DNA of 7,952 nucleotides from an uncultured Alphaproteobacteria bacterium (GTDB taxonomy: Bacteria > Pseudomonadota > Alphaproteobacteria > RF32 > CAG-239). The position numbers were made by a program, and so were the translations under genes. The DNA lies in assembly GCA_944392285.1 (NCBI GenBank), contig CALXWF010000001.1:1-7952 (forward strand), given 5' to 3'. This document shows positions 1 to 5,108 of the stretch, piece by piece (the first letter of the stretch is position 1; each line of letters opens with the position of its first letter). The notes beneath the pieces are model-generated. The model did not search any database, had not been told where the DNA came from, and saw only the letters and a program-made list of their open reading frames with translations.

Positions 1-286
1 CTCCGACATTTGGCACATAAGAGGCCCAAATGCCCTTATCTGAGTGCCAATCGGCGCGTACATCAAGCTTTGCTTCTTCAGAATAAAACCAACTGCGAAA
101 ATCCGGCAATAAGCGAAAATCCTCAGCCAAGCGCATGCATTCGGAATGATCGCGCGAAAATTTTTCCACGCCCGTCCAAGGCCGCTGCCAATGATAAATC
201 ACTTGTCCTTGTCCGCTTGAAAGCAAAGTGCAAGAAGACAGAAGCAAGGCAGAAACAACGGCAATTTTTTGAAGTGATATTTTCAT
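1..286 (-). CDS. Small lipoprotein, N-terminal 95 residues only (runs off left edge)
   Basis: Reading leftward from an ATG at 286-284, an open frame of 95 codons continues to the window edge with no stop. It begins with a lipoprotein signal peptide: Lys2 and Lys7, a hydrophobic stretch (residues 8-16) and the lipobox L-S-S-C with Cys19 as the predicted lipidated residue. The mature part is rich in Trp, Arg and Asp and has a second Cys at 50 (SECMRLAEDF). I recognise no family, so no function is given beyond likely attachment to the inner or outer membrane on the periplasmic side. The start lies two bases past the stop of the upstream GST-like gene, so the two are almost certainly co-transcribed and perhaps translationally coupled. 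The Shine-Dalgarno signal is weak (GGA about ten bases upstream). A plus-strand open frame over the same bases shows no protein-like features. Confidence 0.8.
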   Translation of the reverse strand, partial: MKISLQKIAVVSALLLSSCTLLSSGQGQVIYHWQRPWTGVEKFSRDHSECMRLAEDFRLLPDFRSWFYSEEAKLDVRADWHSDKGIWASYVPNVG

Positions 287-288
287 GG

Positions 289-954
289 TTAAAAATCCAA
301 ATTTGCATAATGTTTGGCAGGTAAAATACCGCGAATATTGTCTTTTAAAATATCCTTAAAACTTGGGCGGCTCTTAATTTTTGAGTACCAGAGTTTGGCG
401 TTTTTATAGCCATCCCAAGGCACGTCGCCAAGATAATCAATAACGGAGAGCTGTGCGGCGGCGGCAAGGTCGGCCATGGACAGATTCTCTCCTGCCAAAT
501 AATTATTGCGTTCGGTCAGCCAGTCGATATATTCCAGATGAAAATTAAGATTATTTAAGCCGATTTTCAAAATCTTTGAATCGGGGGCAAGCCCGGAGCC
601 GAAACGTTTGTGAATTTTTTCATAAGCAATATTGCGATAAACTTCTTTATAAAATTTTTCGTCAAACCACTCGGTTAAGCGGCGCACTTCGGCGCGTTGC
701 TTGAGGTCTTGCGGCATCAGCGGAATCTCGCGGCTGAGTTCTTCCAAAAACTCGCAAATGGCATAATTGCCGGCAATAACGCTGCCATCGCTTAAAAATA
801 CGGGCAAACTTCCGGCCGGATTCAGTTTATACATATCTGCAGACAGATTCCAAGGCTCTTCCTCGCGCAAAACAAAAAGCATCTTTTTTTCGCCCATAAT
901 CAGGCGAACCTTGCGAGAAAACGGCGAAGCCGGATGATGTATTAAAAGAACCAT
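289..954 (-). CDS. Glutathione S-transferase family protein
   Basis: A 221-residue soluble protein with the GST layout. The N-terminal thioredoxin-like domain (about 1-75) starts with strand MVLLIHHP, then an active-site turn S10-P-F-S13-R-K-V, and holds the hallmark cis-proline motif (GSLPVF, Pro51). The all-helical C-terminal domain (about 85-205) has the N-capping motif S159-M-A-D162 in LAGENLSMADLAAAA. Cytosolic GSTs conjugate or reduce small molecules with glutathione, but the substrate cannot be told from sequence. The catalytic position carries serines rather than cysteine. The usual Glu-Ser pair that holds the glutamyl end of glutathione, after the cis-Pro strand, appears as Asn63-Tyr64 (AGNYAICEFLEE), so glutathione binding may be altered. 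The start is well supported by GAGGTGG a few bases upstream. The gene lies 88 bases downstream of the solute-binding protein gene and directly precedes the lipoprotein gene. Confidence 0.9.
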   Translation of the reverse strand: MVLLIHHPASPFSRKVRLIMGEKKMLFVLREEEPWNLSADMYKLNPAGSLPVFLSDGSVIAGNYAICEFLEELSREIPLMPQDLKQRAEVRRLTEWFDEKFYKEVYRNIAYEKIHKRFGSGLAPDSKILKIGLNNLNFHLEYIDWLTERNNYLAGENLSMADLAAAAQLSVIDYLGDVPWDGYKNAKLWYSKIKSRPSFKDILKDNIRGILPAKHYANLDF

Positions 955-983
955 ATTACCACCTCAGAATAACATTTTGCCAA

Positions 984-1012
984 AGTTTAACAAATAGATA
1001 TAGCCCGGTCAA
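984..1012 (-). promoter_or_regulatory. Probable sigma-70-type promoter for the GST-lipoprotein pair
   Basis: On the minus strand, TTGACC (1012-1007) is followed after exactly 17 bases by TAAACT (989-984). The predicted start of transcription is near 977, giving a leader of about 23 bases that contains the GAGGTGG ribosome binding site. The -35 matches consensus at five of six positions and the -10 at four of six. This suggests the GST and lipoprotein genes can be transcribed independently of the solute-binding protein gene upstream. Confidence 0.5.
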
Positions 1013-1042
1013 GTCTTGATAAACAAACACACCGAATGTTTA

Positions 1043-1897
1043 TTATTTGGCATAATCCGGAGGAACGGCGCCGACATATTCTTGCTCAATTTGGTTAACG
1101 GTTTTAATCAGATGTTCCTCAAGTTTTTGTTTGTTTTTAGCATCTTCGCAAAATTTTATCAATCGCGGCAAAAGATATTTGCGGTTTTTTGACATCTTGC
1201 TGACGCCGATAAACAAAGGCATATTCCAGATTGTTTGCTTAGAAAAGCTGACCTTGTTGCGCAGCCCGAGCTTTGCCGTGGCAATCAGTCCGGCATATTG
1301 GCTGACAAACGCATAATCAATTTCGCCTGTGAAGAGTTTTTCAAAAATCTCATTATAATCCGGCAATTTTTCAACCTGAAAATATTCAAGCTCAGAGGTT
1401 ACATAATCGCTCAGCCATTCTTTTGAACTGATAGCGCCTTTAAGTTTTCGCAAATCTTCTACGGTTTTAACCTCATCAATGCGTTCCGGCAGCATAATAA
1501 CCGTTATGGGGTTGTTAAGAATGGCCGGAAAAACATAATCAATACCGTTATAAATTTTGGTTTCATGATAAATACCTAAGATTATATCAATTTTTCCCGA
1601 GCGCACTTCCCGCACCAAGGCCGGATAATTATTTTTATAAATATAGCTAAGCTCAAGATTATACAAATTTGCAAAATCAGCCATAAGCGGTTCAAAAATA
1701 TTATCATAGGGAGAATAGGTGTAGTTTAGGTCCCGCATCTGGCCGATAGGGGCATAGTCAACAAAACCCGTCAGGGTAATAACTTTTTTTGTATCACCGC
1801 GTTTGGCGTCATCATTCATATAAACAACCGCCTGTGTATGCGTTGTTGTTAATATAAAAAAGAGTACCAATAACAAGGTCTTGACAAGTTTTTTCAT
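1043..1897 (-). CDS. Periplasmic solute-binding protein, family 3-like (orphan)
   Basis: A 284-residue protein when started at the ATG at 1897. A signal peptide (MKKLVK, then a hydrophobic core, likely cleaved after H-T-Q-A23) sends it to the periplasm. The body resembles type-2 periplasmic binding proteins of ABC importers: a first-lobe strand VITLTGFVDYAP (39-50), the segment VREVRSGKIDIILGIYHET (95-113) matching the usual G-x-x-D-x-x-x-G, a hinge-like YVFPAILNNPI (121-131), DLRKLKG (148-154), and a second-lobe motif KLFTGEIDYAFV (187-198). The conserved ligand-gripping Arg of amino-acid binders (TPER motif) seems replaced by Lys114, with a short insertion after it, so the ligand may not be a standard amino acid. 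No permease or ATPase gene is visible nearby. A longer frame begins at a TTG at 1954, but it lacks a signal peptide at its start; the internal ATG has both signal peptide and AAGGGG. Confidence 0.82.
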   Translation of the reverse strand: MKKLVKTLLLVLFFILTTTHTQAVVYMNDDAKRGDTKKVITLTGFVDYAPIGQMRDLNYTYSPYDNIFEPLMADFANLYNLELSYIYKNNYPALVREVRSGKIDIILGIYHETKIYNGIDYVFPAILNNPITVIMLPERIDEVKTVEDLRKLKGAISSKEWLSDYVTSELEYFQVEKLPDYNEIFEKLFTGEIDYAFVSQYAGLIATAKLGLRNKVSFSKQTIWNMPLFIGVSKMSKNRKYLLPRLIKFCEDAKNKQKLEEHLIKTVNQIEQEYVGAVPPDYAK

Positions 1898-1903
1898 AAT
1901 AAA

Positions 1904-1909
1904 CCCCTT
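1904..1909 (-). promoter_or_regulatory. Ribosome binding site that fixes the solute-binding protein start
   Basis: AAGGGG on the minus strand lies six bases before the ATG at 1897. It favours this start over the TTG at 1954, which would add 19 residues in front of a clear signal peptide. Confidence 0.7.
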
Positions 1910-1935
1910 ACCAAACAAAAATTTTTTTGCTAGAA

Positions 1936-1950
1936 TTAAGAAGATATTAA
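1936..1950. promoter_or_regulatory. Candidate CtrA binding site (TTAA-N7-TTAA)
   Basis: TTAAGAAGATATTAA matches the full alphaproteobacterial CtrA consensus with exactly seven bases between half-sites. It sits in the divergent region between the solute-binding protein gene (39 bases from its ATG) and flaF (53 bases from its ATG). CtrA is a response regulator that controls flagellar and cell-cycle genes in this class, so flaF is the natural target. A TATAAG at 1974-1979 could be a flaF -10 element, but the spacing from the box is long. The region is AT-rich, so chance occurrence is possible. Confidence 0.4.
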
Positions 1951-2003
1951 ACAAAACATATTAATAAAACTTTTATAAGTTACTTTTTCATGCGGAAGAT
2001 TTA

Positions 2004-2408
2004 ATGAACGGAATAAAACAATATTCAACTATTGAAGTAAAAACCATGGATCAGGCTTCTCTTGAAAGTCGGGCGCTGATTCGTACGGCTTCGGCATTAA
2101 ATGCTGTTAAAGAAAACTGGGAAACCAAGAGGGGGGATTTGCCTGAAGCTTTGGAAAAAAATCGCAAACTCTGGACGATTATTGCCAGTGCCATGCAGGA
2201 AGAAGATTGTCCTCAGCCTAAAGAAGTCCGCACAAATATTATGAATCTGGCTCTTTTTGTGTTCAAAAAGACCATGGAAGTTTTAGCCAACCCCAATCCC
2301 AACGGACTGGGAATCTTAATTAATATAAATATGAATATTGCCAAAGGCTTGACAGAGCATGCCGAGGCCTCTGAAGGTACACAGCCGGAAGCGCCTTCGG
2401 AATTATAA
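2004..2408 (+). CDS. flaF: Flagellar biosynthesis regulator FlaF
   Basis: This 134-residue cytoplasmic protein matches the FlaF family through its length. It has an N-terminal Tyr-containing lead (KQYSTIEVKT) followed by ASLESRALIRTASAL (18-32), the central LPEALEKNRKLWTIIASAM (46-64), NIMNLALFVFKKTMEVL (78-94) and the C-terminal GLGILININMNIAKGL (101-116). In Caulobacter and relatives FlaF is needed for flagellin production and secretion and works opposite FlbT, a negative regulator of flagellin mRNA. Here neither flbT nor a flagellin gene adjoins it; the gene stands between a divergent solute-binding protein gene and the hook operon. GGAAG at 1994-1998 supports the ATG at 2004. A later in-frame ATG at codon 15 would cut off the conserved lead. 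It ends in its own terminator, so it looks monocistronic, perhaps driven by the CtrA-like box upstream. The last 15 residues are Glu/Pro-rich and variable. Confidence 0.9.
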   Translation: MNGIKQYSTIEVKTMDQASLESRALIRTASALNAVKENWETKRGDLPEALEKNRKLWTIIASAMQEEDCPQPKEVRTNIMNLALFVFKKTMEVLANPNPNGLGILININMNIAKGLTEHAEASEGTQPEAPSEL

Positions 2409-2426
2409 TTTTTCTATCGCTGTTTT

Positions 2427-2456
2427 GAGGCTTTGGTTATGAAGCCTCTTTTTTTT
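2427..2456 (+). terminator. Intrinsic terminator after flaF
   Basis: A perfect seven-pair stem (GAGGCTT / AAGCCTC) with an eight-base loop is followed directly by eight T residues. It begins 18 bases after the flaF stop and separates flaF transcription from the hook operon. Confidence 0.9.
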
Positions 2457-2468
2457 ATTATAAATATT

Positions 2469-2485
2469 TTGGCACGCTTTTTGCA
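2469..2485 (+). promoter_or_regulatory. Sigma-54 (-24/-12) promoter of the fliK-flgD-flgE operon
   Basis: TTGGCACGCTTTTTGCA carries the invariant GG (2471-2472) and GC (2483-2484) with exactly ten bases between them and matches the TTGGCACG-N4-TTGCA consensus. Transcription should start around 2495-2497, leaving a leader of roughly 33 bases before fliK. Sigma-54 promoters need an AAA+ activator; in alphaproteobacterial flagellar hierarchies this is usually an FlbD-type protein acting on hook-stage genes, which fits the genes here. I could not identify the activator sites by eye. Confidence 0.92.
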
Positions 2486-2528
2486 TTAATAACCTCAGAT
2501 GTGTGTTTTATAACAGAGGTATAATGTT

Positions 2529-4268
2529 ATGGAAATTAAAGAAACCAACAATATTCTCAATATGATTATGGCAGGCAGAGGAAATGCTCAGTCGGTTCCG
2601 TCTTCAAATATTGCTGAAGATTTTGCCGCTTTATTGGCGCGTCCGAATTTTTCGGTAGACGATAAGGGGACGGTATCTTCTGGGGTTGAGGCTTCGATTC
2701 GCACATCTGAAAAAGAGATGAAGCCCGCTAAAGATAAAAATGTTGAGCCCCGTCAAAATGACAGAGTTGAAGCGGAAAGAGAGAATAAAGCGCCGCGTGA
2801 AGATAAAAAAGTGGCAAAAAATGATGATGCTGCTCCCAAGAAGCATGAAGATAAGGTTTCTGACAATTCACAAAAAACAGAAAACGCACAAGATAAAGTT
2901 TCAAATGAAAAACAGCCCGCACGCGTTGATAATAAAAAAGTTGCGGAAAATGTTTCAGAAGGACAAGCCCCTGCGGAAATGCAACAAGGTGAAGCAGCTG
3001 ATGCCGGAGAGCAGAAAATCAGTGCATATATTATCTCTCTTGATGCTTTGGCGCAGCTTGGCAATATCTTGGTTCAAAATCCGCAAAGCGGTGAATGGGT
3101 TCAAACAACCGGTGCGGCATTGGCGGCTGGCTTAATGTCCTCGTCAGATACGATGCCGGTGGTTTTGTCAATGAATGGTCAGCTTGAAGGTGCAATTAAT
3201 ATTCTGCCCTTAAATCAAGAGGGTCAGGTAATGCTTCCGGCCGAATTGGCAGAAGACGGGATGAACTTGCAAGGCTTTACGCCGGTCCATGAGGGTGAAA
3301 CCTTTGAAATGGCTCTGGCTCAAGCCAATAAAAACGGCCAGGTCGTAGCAGATATGGCAGCGCCGGAAGCCGCTCAAGATGTGGCAGAGCAAATGCTCCC
3401 GGCAGAAGAATTGACCGTGGATAACAAAAAAATCCGCTTAAAATTTGATGTCGTTGAAGAAAAAACAGCAGCTAAAAGCTCAGATTTATTGGCAGATACT
3501 TTGGCTGTGGAAGAGGTTTTGCAAGAGGCAAAAATTGCCGATACAAATGTTGCCGTAAAAACTGAGCCGGTAAAAACCGCTAATCCTGAAGGGGTTCAAA
3601 ATCCGATGCTCAACGCGGCTCAAAATATAGCCGGAGCTGCGCAGGTCCAAAACGGAGCTGCCGCAGCAATGCAAACGGTTGCAGAGGTTTCGGCCAAAGC
3701 TGTTGCGGCGCCTGCGGTTGAAGCAGGAGCCGGACACACGGCGCAGGCGGTTGTCTCCGGCAGTGAGTTTGTTGCATCGGCCAAGGCAGAGGCTCTGGCT
3801 CAAGACAATAAAGCTTCATTTAAAGATGTATATAAAGGCATGAGCCGAGAGGTTGTTGAACAAGTAAAAGTAAATATTACCAAATCTGCGGTAAAAGGCA
3901 TTGATAAGATAGATGTTCACCTCAAACCTGAAGATTTGGGAAATATTGAAATCAAAATGCAATTAAGCAAAGACGGCAAATTGCAAGCACATATTATCTC
4001 AAGCCGTCCTGAAACGATGGAAATTTTACAAAAAGAAATTCAGACTTTGGAAAAGGCATTTAACGATGCCGGTTTCCAAACCGATGAAGGCAGCCTGAGC
4101 TTTAGTTTTCGCGAAGATGGCTCTGCTGCGGGTGAGCGTGAAGGCAACAACGCCCTGCGTAATTTCATCGGCGATGTCTTAAGCCAAGAGGCCGAAACAG
4201 AAACGGTCGCAGATATGTATACGCTTGAATCCTGGAATGGCAAATCGGGCCTGAATATTCGGGTGTAA
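2529..4268 (+). CDS. fliK: Flagellar hook-length control protein FliK
   Basis: A 579-residue protein whose C-terminal domain (about 435-530) is the FliK hook-length domain: IDKIDVHLKPEDLGNIEIKM, then DGKLQAHIISSRPETMEIL and a closing amphipathic helix QTLEKAFNDAGF. This part contacts the FlhB export gate and switches secretion from hook to late substrates. The rest is low-complexity and probably disordered. Residues 55-150 are very rich in Lys, Glu, Asp, Asn and Gln, a conserved-looking folded stretch follows at about 165-310, and an Ala/Val-rich linker spans 340-430. This suits the molecular-ruler role, in which the exported N-terminal region senses hook length. It is longer than Salmonella FliK (405 residues) and has no cysteine. 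AGAGGT at 2515-2520 lies eight bases before the ATG. An ATG at 2524 is out of frame. It is first in the sigma-54 operon. The short C-terminal extension after the domain (540-579) is unassigned. Confidence 0.93.
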   Translation: MEIKETNNILNMIMAGRGNAQSVPSSNIAEDFAALLARPNFSVDDKGTVSSGVEASIRTSEKEMKPAKDKNVEPRQNDRVEAERENKAPREDKKVAKNDDAAPKKHEDKVSDNSQKTENAQDKVSNEKQPARVDNKKVAENVSEGQAPAEMQQGEAADAGEQKISAYIISLDALAQLGNILVQNPQSGEWVQTTGAALAAGLMSSSDTMPVVLSMNGQLEGAINILPLNQEGQVMLPAELAEDGMNLQGFTPVHEGETFEMALAQANKNGQVVADMAAPEAAQDVAEQMLPAEELTVDNKKIRLKFDVVEEKTAAKSSDLLADTLAVEEVLQEAKIADTNVAVKTEPVKTANPEGVQNPMLNAAQNIAGAAQVQNGAAAAMQTVAEVSAKAVAAPAVEAGAGHTAQAVVSGSEFVASAKAEALAQDNKASFKDVYKGMSREVVEQVKVNITKSAVKGIDKIDVHLKPEDLGNIEIKMQLSKDGKLQAHIISSRPETMEILQKEIQTLEKAFNDAGFQTDEGSLSFSFREDGSAAGEREGNNALRNFIGDVLSQEAETETVADMYTLESWNGKSGLNIRV

Positions 4269-4286
4269 AGCAAGAGGAGGAAAACC

Positions 4287-5084
4287 ATGACTGATGTAAG
4301 CAGCATTACGGGTTACACACAGACAGGGTCAAGTTCTCAGACCTCATCAAAGCAGTTGTCTGCAGACATGAACACCTTTTTGACCTTGTTGACGACACAG
4401 CTGAAGTATCAAGATCCGTTAGATCCGATGGATACGGCAGAATTTACCAACCAGTTGGTACAATACTCCAGTGTTGAGCAGTCAATTCAGATGAACAGCA
4501 AGTTAGAAACTTTGTTGAGCTTAAATATCGCCAACTTAGGGGCACAGGCCGTGTCTTATATCGGCAAAGTTGCTCAAGTATTGGGTGACGTTATGCCGCT
4601 TGAAAATGGTCAGGCAAAAGCCACCTATACCTTAGACAAGAATGTCAGCTCGGCGGTTATTACGGTAAAAGATATGAACGGCAAAGTTGTTTACTCTGAG
4701 CAGGGTAAAATAACGAGCGGTACGCACGAATTTACTTGGGACGGTAAAGATTCTGACGGCAACCAGCTTGAAGACGGCGCATATCAAATCGTCGTAACAA
4801 CCAAGGTGCCGACAGGGGAAACTTCTGCAACCGTAACCACCACGGTATTCGGTCGTGTTACCGGTGTAGCAAGCGATTCAAACGGCGTTTATATCGGTCT
4901 TGGCGATGCCGTAACGGCCAACTTGGGCGATATCTTAACGGTTCGTAATGACAATTATTTTGACAAAGTCCCCGGAGATGGTGACGGCGAGGGCGAAGGT
5001 GACGGAGAAGGTGAGGGCACCGGAGACGTCGAAACCCCCGGAGATGGTGAAAACAATGAAAATACTCCAGAAACGAGTGCATAA
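4287..5084 (+). CDS. flgD: Flagellar hook assembly (hook-cap) protein FlgD
   Basis: FlgD is the scaffold that caps the growing hook and guides FlgE polymerisation outside the cell; it is exported by the flagellar type III apparatus. The conserved N-terminal domain is clear at about 26-78: MNTFLTLLTTQLKYQDPLDP, then TAEFTNQLVQYSSVEQ. Residues about 105-190 form the Ig-like FlgD domain, with TSGTHEFTWDGKDSDGN and LEDGAYQIVV, followed by a Tudor-like end (to about 220). The tail from 228 to 265 is an added low-complexity stretch of Gly, Asp, Glu, Asn and Thr that the usual FlgD (232 residues in Salmonella) lacks. The start follows fliK by 18 bases and has a very strong GAGGAGG at 4274-4280, six bases from the ATG. 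The 24-base gap to flgE and lack of a terminator indicate co-transcription. Confidence 0.95.
   Translation: MTDVSSITGYTQTGSSSQTSSKQLSADMNTFLTLLTTQLKYQDPLDPMDTAEFTNQLVQYSSVEQSIQMNSKLETLLSLNIANLGAQAVSYIGKVAQVLGDVMPLENGQAKATYTLDKNVSSAVITVKDMNGKVVYSEQGKITSGTHEFTWDGKDSDGNQLEDGAYQIVVTTKVPTGETSATVTTTVFGRVTGVASDSNGVYIGLGDAVTANLGDILTVRNDNYFDKVPGDGDGEGEGDGEGEGTGDVETPGDGENNENTPETSA
4970..5050 (+). repeat. Repeat-built Gly/Asp/Glu-coding tail of flgD
   Basis: The stretch is made of reiterated GGNGAN hexamers coding for Gly-Asp and Gly-Glu pairs. It is bracketed by a perfect 15-base direct repeat, CCCCGGAGATGGTGA, at 4970-4984 and 5036-5050. The copies start 66 bases apart, exactly 22 codons, so recombination or slippage between them would shorten or lengthen the tail without shifting frame. 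Confidence 0.85.
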
Positions 5085-5108
5085 TAAAAAACTTTAGGAG
5101 ATAAAAAA

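Noticed and set aside
10..324. Plus-strand open frame of 104 codons at the left edge
   Set aside because: It overlaps the minus-strand lipoprotein start, which has a clear lipobox and operon context; the plus-strand translation has no protein-like features.
1020..1042. Inverted repeat TAAACA/TGTTTA just after the solute-binding protein gene
   Set aside because: The stem is six AT-rich pairs with an 11-base loop and no T-run on the relevant strand, too weak to call a terminator.
1898..1954. TTG-initiated N-terminal extension of the solute-binding protein
   Set aside because: It would put 19 extra residues before a good signal peptide and overlap the CtrA-like box; the ATG at 1897 has a proper ribosome binding site.
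2740..3135. Second plus-strand frame of 131 codons within fliK
   Set aside because: It is an Arg/Lys-rich shadow of the A-rich low-complexity region of fliK, with no ribosome binding site or recognisable content.
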